From Prorocentrum cordatum (lineage: Eukaryota; Sar; Dinophyceae; Prorocentrales; Prorocentraceae), in contig CAUYUJ010016715.1 of NCBI GenBank assembly GCA_963575745.1, positions 620,001 to 684,000 on the forward strand: a stretch of DNA of 64,000 nucleotides. Reading direction: 5' to 3'. Under the pieces are notes generated by a model. It worked only from the letters and a program-made list of their open reading frames with translations. It made no database searches and had not been told where the DNA came from. The translations under genes were made by a program, and so were the position numbers. Below, piece by piece: positions 30,530-41,138 of the stretch (position 1 is its first letter; every line of letters begins with the position of its first letter).

Positions 30530-32270
30530 AAGGCAGGGGGGAGGATCGCAGAGAGAAGGGGATGTGGAAGAGGAACAGGAGAAGAGGGGGGGGAGGAGGA
30601 GAAGGAGAGATAGAATGACGGTGATGGGGGTGATGAGGATGCTGAGGACGAGGGATAGGATGGCTGAGGGTGGGAGGATGAAGGGCAGAGGATGGGCGAG
30701 AGAGCACGGAGACTCAGGACGAGAAGGGGGAAACGACGACGAGGAGGACGGAGAAGGGGGGGGGGGGGGGGGGCGACGCGATGACCAGCGGCAACACAAT
30801 GCGGATGAGGACGATGACCACGAGGATGTGCACAAGGTATGGAAGAGGATGAGGAGGACACTGTGCACGAGGACGGGGAGGAAGGATGGGGGGGCGACGT
30901 GGGGATCAGCACCAACACGGACGAACACGGGGAGGACGATGATCACGAGGACGAGGGGAATGAGGGCCACGAGGACTCACATGATGATGAGGAGGACGAT
31001 GAAAAAGATAAGGCCAATGCTGCCGCGGAGGGAAAACATGAGGATCTGGGTGAAGAAGGTCTGGGTACGAGTAATACCACAGAGGCTGCCTCCTCTTATG
31101 TCGCATCCTCGCCCAGATCATGCCACATGCCCTGTCTCCTCACCCGCTTCCTCACCTCGTAGGAGAGGTAGGGGCGGAGGGAGGAGAGGAGGGATGAGCG
31201 GAAGGCACCACTCCGAAACTGAGGTTGGGCTTAACTCTCGCGCCAGCCGTTGTAGGATGAGCATGCAGGTGAGGAGAAACGCGATGATGATGATGGGGAT
31301 GATGGCCCCTGGCAGAATGACGACGATAAGGATGATGGTGGTGATGATAATGACGATGCAGATGTTGATGATGATAATGATGATGATGAGGATGATGAGG
31401 ATGCTGATGATGATGATGATGATGGTGATGGTGATGGTGATGGTGATGGTGATGATGATGATGATGATGATGAGGATGCTGATCATGATGATGATCATGA
31501 TGATGATGATGCTGCTGATGATGATGATGAGGATGATGATGATGATGAGGATGCTGATGCTGATGATGCTGATGATGCTGCTGATGGTGATGATGAGGAT
31601 GAGGACGAGGAGGATGACTGGGGGTGGGAGGCGGCAGGAGAGGAGGAGGATGAGAGAGCACAGGGGATCAAGAGGAGAAAGAGGAGGACGACGACGAGGA
31701 CGGAGGAGGATGACATGGGGGGCGGCGCGAGGACCAGCAGCAGTACGATGAGGATAATGACGATGACCATGAGGATGAAGGAAGAGGATGACTGATGGTG
31801 GGAGGAGGAAGGGCAGAGGATGGGCGAGAGAGCACGGATAATGGGGAAGAGAAGGAGGACGACGGCGAGGACGGAGGAGGATGAAAGCGGGGCGACGCAA
31901 GGACCAGCAGCAATACGATGTGGATGATGACGATGACCACGAGGATGTGGACAAGGTATGGAAGAGGATGAGGAGAAAAATGTGGACGAGGACGGACGGA
32001 GAGGAGGGATGGGGGCGAGTTGAGGATCAGCGCCAAGACGGATGAGGACGAGGAGGACGATGATCACGAGGATGAGGGCGACGAATGCCACGATGATTCG
32101 CATAATGATGAAGAGGTCGATGATCAGGATACGGCAAGTACTGTAGCGGAGGGAGAACATGAGGATAGAGGAAGATGACCATGATGAGAACAATACTGCA
32201 GATGCTTCCTTCCCGTATTTCTCATCCTCGCCCTGATCATGTCACGTGTCATCATCATCAGACTGTGTTC
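30530..32270 (+). repeat. GAT/GAG tract with a 1.12-kb tandem duplication
   Basis: The stretch from GGGGCGACGCGATGACCAG near 30771 to about 31150 recurs at about 31891-32270 at an offset of about 1120 bp, with shared landmarks CACGAGGATGTG, CAAGGTATGGAAGAGGATG and GATCATG. A third, partial copy is at 31720-31790. The middle (31280-31600) is a GATGATGAGGATG microsatellite. Asp/Glu- and His-rich frames are artefacts. Confidence 0.8.
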
Positions 32271-33235
32271 CTCGTCCGCATCCTCAGCTCATCGGATAAT
32301 TAGGGCGGATGAGAGCGAGCCCGACGATCATGAACAAGAAGGTGATGACATCCGAGTTCCAGGAATCATATATGAATATGGTAGGCGGTGGATGCAAACG
32401 AACGGTGAAAAAAAGAGATGATGGGGAGGTCGGGGAGAAAAAACAAAGTGGGAAACGAGATTTAACGCAAGGCGAATGGTATGATACTGAGGGGGGCTTA
32501 CCGCGTCTACCAACAATGTCCTTCCGATTCCCTTGATAATCCCCCGGTGTCTCGTTCGCTTGTCCTCGCTTTTCGTGTCTCCATGATCTCGACTGCCTCG
32601 TCCTGCTGGGGGCTCTGCGTGACCTTCGAGCTGCTCAGGGCCGGCGGGGGTGGATATTGAAAGTGAACAGAGTGGGCGTGGAGTGCGGGGGTCTCTTAGG
32701 GATCTTCCTGGAGTGTGCTGCGGCTGCCGTGGGTCTCGCTACAGTGCGTCGTCGGGGCGTTCGGAGCTCTTGGCGCCCTGAAAGAGGCGTTTGCAGGCCT
32801 CTTGGGGGGGGTCTTGACACGCCTTGGGCCGCCGTGGCGCGTCCGGGTGCTCTTTGAAGGCCCTCTAGAGCGGTCTTGGTGCTCTCTTGGGACGTGATGG
32901 AAGCTCAAGGACTCTCGTTGCCATTTCCAGAGGCTCTCTTGTGGGCCGTCACGGGTTCCTACTGCGGCTTCTGGCGGCCTGCTTCGGGCGTCTGGGCTTG
33001 AGGCATCTGGGGGCCCTCTCGAAAGCAGGTTGGGCACCCTAGAGGCGCTGGACCTATGGGGCAACCCAACGAGATGGCAGAGGCCTGCCATACGAAAACA
33101 TGAAATGGCCCCGAGAAGACCCGCAAACATTTTCCGGCAAAACACAAACTAGAACTCAGTCAGAGGAGAGGGTCAGGGGCAGGGGTGGCGAAGCAAGGCG
33201 TGCAGGGCCTGCTCAAGTCATGTTGAAAGGCCCCG
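32271..33235. other. Intergenic with CTTGG/GGCCT decamers
   Basis: From about 32680 to 33060 the sequence consists of loose TCTTGGGGC/GGCCTCT units, the reverse orientation of those at 36.6 and 37.2 kb. No gene seen. Confidence 0.5.
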
Positions 33236-33336
33236 CTCCTCGGCCGCTTCCTTCTCGGAGCGCCACTCGTCCAGCTCGTTGTGTTTCCCCTCCTCGCGCT
33301 CGGCCTCCTCCCTTGCGCTGCACATGGTAGCCTCGA
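33236..33336 (-). CDS. Coiled-coil-like exon (island 4)
   Basis: Minus strand, after the acceptor GAGGCAG at 33337: EATMCSAREEAEREEGKHNE followed by LDEWRSEKEAAEE. It is strongly charged and helix-compatible, and the purine-rich frame stays open while neighbouring frames are poor. Entry phase leaves one base to be supplied by the previous exon. The 3' boundary is unclear: GAG|GAGCGG would be a GA donor. Same composition as islands at 37.5, 40.8 and 41.3 kb. Confidence 0.5.
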
Positions 33337-33520
33337 CTGCCTCAGGAGGGAGATGGGGGATGGGGGACGGAGAGAAGGAGGGAGGAAGGAAGGAGGGAGA
33401 CGGGACGGAAGAGGGAGGGGGAGGAAGAGGTGAGTATAGTTGGCAACGAATAGTAAGCAAACAAATCCAGTGTCCCGGCAACGAGCGTCGCAGCAAACGC
33501 CATGAGAGCGCTTCCGGATA

Positions 33521-33755
33521 CACCTAGTTACACCCAGTTACACCCAGTTACACCTAGTTACACCTAGTTACACCTAGTTACACCTAGTTACGCCCAGTTA
33601 CACCTAGTTACACCTAGTTACACCTAGTTACACCTAGTTACGCCCAGTTACACCTAGTTACACCTAGTTACACCTAGTTACACCTAGTTACGCCCAGTTA
33701 CACCTAGTTACACCTAGTTACACCTAGTTACCCTCAGTTTCCCTCAGCTACCCGA
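33521..33755 (+). repeat. 10-bp CACCTAGTTA satellite with five-unit higher order
   Basis: Exact decamers, mostly CACCTAGTTA; roughly every fifth unit is CGCCCAGTTA, giving a 50-bp higher-order repeat. The right end grades into CCCTCAGTTT and CCCTCAGCTA. Its complement is the motif of the array at 36.2 kb. Confidence 0.95.
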
Positions 33756-33871
33756 GTTAAGGCATGACGCAATCAGTCTGAATCGGAGTGCAGGCATTCG
33801 AACCTGGAACCTCGGTCCTCGATCCTCGCCTCGGTCATCGATCCTATCCTCGGTCCTCGATCCTGGTTACA

Positions 33872-34060
33872 TTTTTCAAGACAACCTCGCCGACACATCG
33901 GCGATACATCGGCGATGCATCGCCGATGCATCGGCGACATCGGCGATGCATCGACGACGCCAGCGCGGAGAAAATCGAGCATCACATCGGGCCGCATCGC
34001 CGATGCATCGACGATGCGGCGCGATCCTCCAACCCCATCTGCTCGGACCCATGGGGGCCA
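33872..34060. mobile_element. GATGCATCGGC foldback element 4 (one end lost)
   Basis: CGATGCATCGCC units, the core CGCCAGCGCGGAG, ATCACATCGGGCCGCATCGC and the right arm GCGCGATCCTCCAACCCC, CTGCTCGGACCC are present. The left GGGGTCGGAGGATCGC arm is missing, so this copy is truncated. It lies next to a CCTCGATCCTCG repeat (33815-33865). Confidence 0.8.
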
Positions 34061-34640
34061 GGAAGAGGGGGTGGTGCGCACTGGGGCCAAAAGCATGGGG
34101 CGCGGACGAGCGGGGGCCTTGGAGCGTGTTGAACAAAGAAGCAGAAGAAGAAGAAGAACAAAAAGGATAATAATAAACTACTAATAATAATAAGAAGAAT
34201 GTCAATAATAATGCTAAGAGTGATAAGGATGATACGAATTATACGAAACATATTATTATACGCATGATCTCATGATCATAGGCATCACAACTACTGATAA
34301 TACGTATAGAGGAATACATATGATACGAATAGGAATGCGAATACCAATGCGAGTACAAATACTAATGCGACGAGCAATCATGAGAACAAGAAAACAATAC
34401 CACATACAACATAACAAGAAACAATGGTAACCATGAGTGTTATAACGAAGAGGGCGAATAATACGAATAAGAAAATAATAAGAAGGTAAATATGGGGGAA
34501 ATATACTAATAATAATAAGAAGAGGAAGAGGAATAAAACGAAGACGAAAAAGAAGAAGAGGAAGAGGAATAATAATAATAAGAAGAAGAAGAAGAAGAAG
34601 ACACAGTCCTGACCCCCTGTCGGGCGCCTGGTGTTTTCAG
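34061..34640. repeat. AT-rich island with AAT/AAG microsatellites
   Basis: About 34140-34600 is made of AATAATAAGAAG, ATACGAATA and AGAAGAAG units, sharply lower in GC than the flanks. No gene. Confidence 0.85.
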
Positions 34641-35458
34641 GACGCCACACCCGGTCTCCGGCGGCCTGTCACGGGACGATCCGGGCACACCTGGGGGGCC
34701 GCTCCTGGCGAGGCGCGGCTGCGGCTGAGCATCCGGAGGCTGGCAAAACCCCAGGGAGCCTACGAAAACGCCAGCAAAGAACCTCCCTGGACGAGACCCT
34801 ACACCTCGCGAGTGATGGGAAACGCAATTTTCCTTCAAAAACCGCACTCAATGAGCCACAATAGCGTTTCCCATAACTTTAAGCTATGGGAAACGCAATC
34901 CCGGACGACTGCCGCCCTGTAGTCCCTCTCTGGCGCCCCCGATGATGCCTCGACGGCGCCTGGAAATCTGGGCCCCTCCCGTTCCTGTCGGCCCCTCGGA
35001 CCCCTCATGCGGGCGGTCTCGGAGACCTTGAACCCAAAATTACTTTCATTTCTTGGATCTTCCGCCGCCCTTCCGCTGCCTTCCGCCGCCGAGGAAGAGA
35101 TGACAACTCCTTCGACCCTTGAAGGCAAGGCCTTTTCTAAAACGCCCCATGTGGCGCTTGCAGCCTGCCGAATATTTCTCTGGAAAACCTGGCCTCGTGG
35201 CGACAAGGACGCGCTGGCAGTCCCAGCCAAGGCCCAAAACCGCCAGGAAGCCTACGGCCAGGGACTTTTGCTGAGCGTGTCGCAGCGGCGCCCCTGGAGG
35301 CACGCTATGCCTTGGCGAGCTGATAACGTGTCGTTCCGTTCCGTGGGGCGGGAGGCTGGCAGGAGTTCGAAGAGATGACGCTGTGCGCTGTGGGACCGGA
35401 TCGTGCTCAGCATGCGGCGCCGCAGCGTGGTGAGCCAGAACCGGCGGCGCCACACGCT
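34641..35458. other. Unique sequence with a short hairpin
   Basis: GCGTTTCCCATA (34864-34875) and TATGGGAAACGC (34885-34896) form a perfect 12-bp stem with a 9-base loop; GATGGGAAACGCAA occurs once more just upstream. A plus-strand frame at 35007-35378 is open but not convincing as protein. Confidence 0.6.
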
Positions 35459-35718
35459 TCCTCCCCATCATCATCATCATCATCCCCCTCACCATCACCA
35501 CCGCCACCATCCTCCCCCTCTTCCTCCTCCTCCTCCTCCTCTTTCTCCTCCTCCTCCTCCTCCTCGTTGTCCTCAACCCATCATGTTGTTCATCCCCGCT
35601 GTCCGTCACAATCATCATCCTCTCCTCATCGTCATACGCATCGTCATCATCATCATCATATCATCATCATTATCATCATCATCATCATCATCAACATCAT
35701 CATCATCATCATCATCAT
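35459..35718 (+). repeat. (TCC)n/(CAT)n microsatellite
   Basis: Mixed CATCAT, CCTCCT and again CATCAT blocks. Ser/His-rich frames are artefacts. Confidence 0.9.
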
Positions 35719-35870
35719 GAGGTCGCGACCCCGGAAAGCCTGACGCCCCGAAGCACGAGGGGAGGAGGAGGAGCAACAGGAACAGGAACAGGACAAGGAT
35801 AAGGGAGGGGGGAGGAAGGAATATGAGGGAGGCAAAGCAGCGAGGAAGGATGGCGGAAGAAGATGATATA

Positions 35871-36236
35871 GGAGGGGGCGAAGGGAGGTGTTGACAAAGG
35901 GGCGCCGCTGTCCCCCGCAGTTTTCCCTCAGTTTCGTCTCAGTTTCTTCCGTCAGAAAGAGGCTGCAGCTGTAGGATACCAAGCCGCAAACGCAGTGCCA
36001 GGAAAGCTACATGCAACCGAGAGGAAACGGAGTGCAACTGAGGGAAACTGAAAGGAGGGGGCGAAGGGAGGTGTTGACAAAGGGGCGCCGCTGTCCCCCT
36101 CAGATTTCCCTCAGTTGCGTCTCAGTTGCTTGCGTCAGAAAGAGGCTGCAGTTGTAGGATACCAAGCCGCGAACGCAGTGCCAGGAAAGCTAAATGCAAC
36201 CGAAAAGAATCGGAGCGCAACTGAGGGAAACTGAGT
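35871..36236 (+). repeat. 183-bp tandem duplication
   Basis: GGAGGGGGCGAAGGGAGGTG begins at 35871 and again at 36054; both copies run through CAGAAAGAGGCTGCAG and CCAAGCCGC(A/G)AACGCAGTGC. Both contain CTCAGTTTC/CTCAGTTGC units of the decamer family. Confidence 0.95.
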
Positions 36237-36410
36237 GTAACTGAGGGAAACTGGGTGTAACTGAAAGAAACTGAGTGTAACTGAAGGGGACTGAATGCAA
36301 CTGAAGGAAACTGAATGTAACTGAGGGAAACTGAATGTAACTGAGGGAAACTGAGTGTAACTGAGGGAAACTGAGTGTAACTGAGGGGAACTGAGTGTAA
36401 CTGAGGGGTC
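36225..36410 (+). repeat. AACTGAGGGA / AACTGAGTGT decamer array
   Basis: Alternating decamers make a 20-bp unit. The reverse complement (TCCCTCAGTT, ACACTCAGTT) is close to the CACCTAGTTA/CCCTCAGTTT units at 33.5-33.75 kb, so both arrays belong to one family in opposite orientations. Confidence 0.9.
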
Positions 36411-36589
36411 CGAACCAGCTCCGTCCGACGCCGCGCGCGGCCACAATGAACAAATCATACACTGTGTGCTATATATTATTTATCTTGAACAAGCTCTCGG
36501 GCGAGAACGCTGCCAAGTTGCCCCAAAAACAATTTCGCTCGGGTTTCTGCTCGGAAGCACACACCCAGCACAAATACCAACCCTCGTGC

Positions 36590-36800
36590 TTTTCGGGGCG
36601 CAAGGAGAGGGGCGCCCTCAGCTCCAAGACGGCCCAAGAGGGCCCCAAGACGGCCCAAGAGGCGCCCAAGATGGTCCCAAGAGGGGCCCTACAGGGGGAA
36701 CGCAAACCGAAAATCCGAACCTTCCGCCCGAAGATGCCCCCAGACGGCCCCAAGAGGCCTCCAAGAGGCCCCAAGAGGCCCCCAGAGCGCTCCAATAGTA
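36590..36800 (+). repeat. GGCCCCAAGACG degenerate repeats
   Basis: Loose 11-12-bp units of CCCAAGA(C/G)GGC and CCAAGAGGCC. Weaker relatives occupy 37215-37370. Between them (36870-37200) I see no gene. Confidence 0.75.
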
Positions 36801-37542
36801 TCCCCGAGAAGGCCCCAAGAGGCAAACATCAATGGCGCGCAGGGGCAGGGGCAGGGGCACGCAGTTAGCACAAAATCATGCAGACTCTCCGAGAGGGGGG
36901 TGATGAAGAGGAGGGGGTGCATGCGGGAAAACGTCCATGGGCGAGGCCGCCTGGAGCCTCTTGGGCTCCCTGTGGGGCCTTCTTCTGGGTCTCTTGGGCC
37001 CCGTTGGGAATTTATGGGGCGCCTGCTGGTGGTCTCGGGGGTCCTCTTGGGGCGGAGGGCTCAGGATGGCAGTTCGAGTGATCCGTCGTGGGCCCGACTG
37101 GGGGCAACCAGTGTGGCGGTCAGGGGAGCAGAGGACCGGGAGGTGAGGCGGAAGGATGAGGGGGGAGAAATCAAACACGACCCATAGTTGGCACACAATG
37201 GCGGCTCCACAACGCCCCAACGCGGCCTACATACAGGCGGCCCAAGACGCCCCAAGATGGCCCCAAGACGGCTCGAAGACGGCCCACGAAGGCTCCAAGA
37301 CGCCCCAAGATAGCCCCAGGACGGCTTCAAGACGGCACCAGAGCGCCCCGAGACCCCTCCCAGGCCCCGACCCATAGTTAGCACACAATGGTCCTTTTGC
37401 GTAAATGCGAAAACTCAAGGAATGGCGATCTGTTTGGGGCCGTCCTATCTTCAATGGGGCCCTTTTTTGCTAACTGTTCGCTGCCAACTGTAAGGAGGGA
37501 GGAGGGAGAGGGAGGAGGGAGGAAGAGGGAGGGAGGGACTGC

Positions 37543-37669
37543 CTCCGCCAACTTCTTCTCTTCATCCTCGATCTTCGCGGCGTGCTCCGCCGAGATGCGC
37601 TCGCGCTCGGCCTTGATCTTCTGCTCGAACTCTGCCTTCACCTCCGCGATGCGCACTCTCATCTCATTC
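37543..37669 (-). CDS. Coiled-coil exon with clear splice boundaries (island 3)
   Basis: On the minus strand the acceptor CCCGGCAG precedes one base plus 42 codons: NEMRVRIAEVKAEFEQKIKA, then ERERISAEHAAKIEDEEKKL and AE. It ends GCGGAG|GCAGTC, a GC donor of the kind common in dinoflagellates. The whole exon is a continuous charged helix with hydrophobic residues at heptad-like spacing. Length 127 bases, entry phase 2, exit phase 0. I regard it as a real exon of a coiled-coil protein; islands at 41.3, 40.8, 33.2 and 27.4 kb have the same strand and style. Confidence 0.7.
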
Positions 37670-37734
37670 CTGCCGGGTTGGACGAATAGGAGGGGAGGCA
37701 ATCAGGGAGGGTCGCAATCCAGACCACGCAGCCG

Positions 37735-38395
37735 GCTTTCCCAACGCCTCCCGGGCGCCAGTGAGTTGTGCTGCCCAGCGCATGCCACTCCTGGCACCCC
37801 CAGAGTGGGTGCGGAAAATATGAGGAAGATGCCGAACAACTTACGCGGTCCGTAACCAACATAGGCCGCTGTTGGGCTGGGCAGCCGACTGGCAGGAGCC
37901 TTTGTATCCGAAGTCGGCAATGCCCGCGGCGGCACCGACGGCAAGCCCTGTTCAAAATGGGAAGCGCATGCTGCCAGTCTTCGTTCGCTTTCTTTTCAGA
38001 CTGACTTGCATCGTATCGACATCCACTCACGCGGCAGATTTCCCCGGCGCCCCCCAGCGCCATCGTATTGTGCTGCCCTGCTCCTGCTACACCTGGCGCG
38101 CCCAGTGGGTACGGAAAACGTGGGAACGGTGCCGAACAACGAGTGCGGTCCCAAAGCCAGCATCCGCCGCTGTTGGGCAGGCAACCGGCAGGCGGCTTTC
38201 TGCCCGAAGAGGACAACGCCCGCTGCGGCATCGACAGCGAGCCCTGTTCAAAATGGGCAAGAACTGCCGCCAGTCTTCGTTGACAATTGTGTCCGTACCC
38301 GTTTCGATCGTACCGACATCAACTCACGCAGCTGACTGCTGCCTCCCGGCGCCTCCCAGCGCCATCGGCTTCTGCTGCCCCGCTGCCGCTACCCC
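37735..38395 (+). repeat. ~296-bp tandem repeat, a little over two copies
   Basis: GCCCTGTTCAAAATGGG is at 37945 and 38241. Other shared landmarks are GTGCCGAACAAC or GATGCCGAACAAC, GGCCGCTGTTGGGC and TCACGCGGC or TCACGCAGC. Units start near TCCCGGCGCC and CCCCGGCGCC. No conserved frame. Confidence 0.85.
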
Positions 38396-39211
38396 TCTGC
38401 CAGGGTAGGCTATTACGCCAGCGCCGCCCAGCCAGCCCGTCTTCACTCGGCAGGGAAAGGTGCCACCCGGCACACGGCATGGGAGCAGGGGACCCACAAG
38501 ACTGCAGAAGATCTGGCGCAGGGGCGGGCATGCGCAACACAACCATCGTGCTACCACAAGTCACGCTGACTTCGGGCCCCAGCGAGCCGCGGGCACGAAT
38601 ACGTTCCCCGACTTGGCCCGACAACCATTGACCAGAAAAGAACCCCTGACCCTTTGGGAGGAGACCTACGTTAGGAGGGCCAAAGACATTAGGGACGGGG
38701 GGTGTGTTCTGCAGATGTAGCGAAGCAAACCACCCAGAAGTATTACCCCGAAAAAGAAAAAACTGGGACTTCGGTGAGGCCACGTCTTCATCGTGTTGAG
38801 TTATCGGGGTTAGGGGATCTATCCTTTCTTCTCGATGAAACCCGAGCCCCTCCCGAGCCCGAATGCGGCCCCTGAGTCGGCGCCTCGGCTGCACTTCGGA
38901 GGCGGCGCCACCGAGGAGAAGCGCCTGGCGGCGGAGACGACACCAGCGACACGGAGCATGCAGGATCTCGTGCGTACCCCCCTCCCGTGCCCAGTCCCCC
39001 GCCCCCCCGTCCCTCGCTGCGCGGCAGGGATGCCGATCCATCACCACCGCCTGGGGGATCGAGCTGTCCGCGGCCTCGGCGGGCGGCGGATATGTATGAC
39101 ACCCCGAGACGGCAATCTGGTCCCGATGCCGTCCACGGGTCGTGTGCAGCGATGTCGTCCAACTGCCCGCTTTCTGCCAGGATCTTCGCTTGCAGACGCA
39201 TCGCCTGGCAG
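38396..39211. other. Intergenic
   Basis: No gene seen. ATCACCACCGCCTGGGGGATCGAGC near 39040 resembles the complement of 40747-40785 (CGATCCCCCAGGCGGTGATC), an inverted pair about 1.7 kb apart flanking the LINE relic. Confidence 0.5.
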
Positions 39212-39927
39212 GTGAGGACTCGACTCTACATGTCTTTGGTCGTATCCAGGCTAGCTTGTAATGTGCACGTGTGGAGCTCCATGCCATGGAAGGCGTACGC
39301 TAAGCTGAATGCTGTGTACATGCGAGGCCTAAGGCGCATTGCGGACGCCGCGAGATTCCGAGCGACAGTTTGACCGTGAGGCAGGCGCCAGACTTGCCGA
39401 GCCTTCAGTGCCTCATCGCCCAGCATCGTCTCTTCCTCCTCTCCTCGCTTCTGAAGTTCGCCCCTCCCCAGCTCCTTTCCGTTCCCTCCATCCCAGCCAG
39501 CGCGGCTGGGACGAAGCTGCCGTGGGTGCAGCTGTTGCTTCGCGACCTCGAACATTTTCACGAGTTTCACAGAACAAAAGTGCAGGAGCTAGGCCCGCCC
39601 TTGGAACACCCCGAGAGATGGGAGGCATCCATGATTCGTTTCCAAAGTCAGTGGAGATCCTTGGTAAAGCGATTGCGCATTCTTGAGATGCAGCTTGACT
39701 CGCCAGGTGAGCAGACTCCCTTGCCCGCCCCACTCGCTCGTTTTCCCTGCCCCGCCTGCTACTCCCGCTTCCCCTCCGAACAGGCCCTCGCCCCTCATCG
39801 GAGAGCAAAGCAGGGCGAACGCACGCCCTTCCAGGCGTACAGTCGGGCTGCTGAAAGAAGCAACGACAAACAAGGAACGAAGCCCCTTTTTGGCCCCACG
39901 AGCACCTGCGTGCACGAGGAAGGCTAG
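39212..39927 (+). pseudogene. LINE-type retrotransposon, 3' end of the Pol frame
   Basis: The plus strand reads RTRLYMSLVVSRLACNVHVW, then WKAYAKLNAVYMRGLRRIAD, the typical post-RT segment of LINE ORF2 (…VSRLLYnvhvW…LNavymRglRRI). At 39371 the frame hits TGA and continues in another: LPSLQCLIAQHRLFLLSSLL, about 60 residues of helix, then FPCPACYSRFPSEQALAPHR and RAKQ. This is a C2H2-like finger with Cys-x2-Cys-x12-His, but the last His, expected after about four residues, is Gln. The frame closes at 39927. The reverse transcriptase core and endonuclease are absent, as in a 5'-truncated copy, and there is no obvious poly(A) tail. Dead by truncation and frameshift. Confidence 0.75.
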
Positions 39928-40163
39928 AGGAAAAGCCACAGAAGGACCTAAGGAATATAGAGCCCCTTTCTTACCCGAACTGTTCCTTACTTCAACGACG
40001 TGGCTGTACCTCCCCGCCTCTGGGGTGTACCCTGCTTGCCCACTGAAGTCTTCTTTCCCACCTCGCCTGCTGGCTCATGCGATCGAGACCCGGAGGCGCG
40101 GCAGGCGTGAGGCGTTGTGCAGCGATGTTTCAAGGCGGGCCTGGTTGCTCCGTTCGGCTACAT
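39928..40163. other. 3' flank of the LINE relic
   Basis: Unique sequence; could include the LINE 3' UTR. Nothing recognisable. Confidence 0.4.
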
Positions 40164-40330
40164 GCAAGAGTGACCCTGGGTAAGAGTGACCTCTGGTGCG
40201 CGGCTTTTTGGGGGGCCGCGGGGGGACCAAACCTGGGCGCGCAAACCGCTGTTCCTGCTTCGTTTCCAGCCATCTCGGGACCCATCTGTGCCCGCACCAA
40301 AGGTCACTCCAGCGAAAGGTCACTCTTACG
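40164..40330 (+). mobile_element. Small TIR element, about 167 bp
   Basis: The left arm GCAAGAGTGACCCTGGGTAA, GAGTGACCTCTGGTGCGCGG and the right arm CCCGCACCAAAGGTCACTCC, AGCGAAAGGTCACTCTTAC are inverted copies about 40 bp long with a small mismatch zone. The interior is non-coding. Diverged relatives occur at 25490-25652 and possibly at 27350-27420. GGTAAG at the left would also be a good splice donor, so an introner-like origin is conceivable. Confidence 0.75.
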
Positions 40331-40799
40331 TCTAATCGATCCATTACCTCAGACCGAGATTGAAGCAGCTAATCGTCTCGATCGCCTGTTGAGAGGCGAA
40401 GCCCAAAAACGATGCTTAACACAGCCTCGCTCGACCCAGCCTGTACAGAAGAGGGCCGTGTCGTCGACTGTACCCCCGCACGCGTCATCGCGTGAAACCG
40501 GTTTTTCCTATGTGAAGATGTCCCCCCTCCGCCCAACGCGGTGGCATGTGAGACCATCTGGCCTACGAAAGGGCTGCGCACAAAGGTGTCGCTTGACGAT
40601 TTGGCGCTCGCTCAGGCCTAGCGTCTGCTAGCCCTCGTATGCACGCTTCTGAATTTAATCGTCTGCACAGGTTTTAGGCCCAGCTGGATCATTAAAAACA
40701 TCGGCCCCCCAAGGACCCGATTACACCCATGCCCCTCGCCCGACGAGCTCCCCGAAGATCGATCCCCCAGGCGGTGATCATGGACGCATGCCCCCCCCC
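40331..40799. other. Intergenic
   Basis: No gene seen; ends in a C run (40791-40802) next to the following exon island. Confidence 0.5.
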
Positions 40800-40930
40800 C
40801 TCCCCCTCTCGCCCGACCACGATCCTCAGGGCCAGCTCCCCGTCGCCCAGCGCGATCTCCAGCCGGTCCTCGGCCGACCTCTTCACCGCCGACACGTCCC
40901 TCTCGAGCTTGGCCTGCGCCTCTCGGCAGC
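40800..40930 (-). CDS. Coiled-coil-like exon (island 2)
   Basis: Minus strand AQAKLERDVSAVKRSAEDRL followed by EIALGDGELALRIVVGRE. Lys/Arg/Glu-rich first half, then a hydrophobic strand-like end. The acceptor is probably GCCGAGAG|GCGCAG; the exit is unclear (GAG|GGGGAG, or ATC|GTGGTC inside). Good codon contrast with shadow frames, which are Gly/Arg only. Belongs by strand and composition with the other islands. Confidence 0.5.
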
Positions 40931-41138
40931 AAGCTCGGGGGGGGGGAAGTGAGAAGGGGCAGCCTTCTCAGAAGGCTCGGAAGTCCCCCGGCCTCCTGAG
41001 AAGTTTTCGGAGAGCCTTCCCCGAAGGCGCAGAACACTTCTGAGAAGTCGCGAGGGCTTCCGAAAGACATGCCGCCTCCAGAACAGGCCTGCTCTTTCTC
41101 ATTTCCTCGGGGATCTTCTGACCCACGTCAATCCAGAC

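Noticed and set aside
30564-31751. 395-residue plus-strand frame, Met/Arg/Glu-rich
   Set aside because: GAT/GAG microsatellite translation; parallel His-rich and Ser-rich frames are equally open.
33521-33755. Telomere-like repeat
   Set aside because: CACCTAGTTA is a decamer, not a TTTAGGG-type heptamer, and the array is internal.
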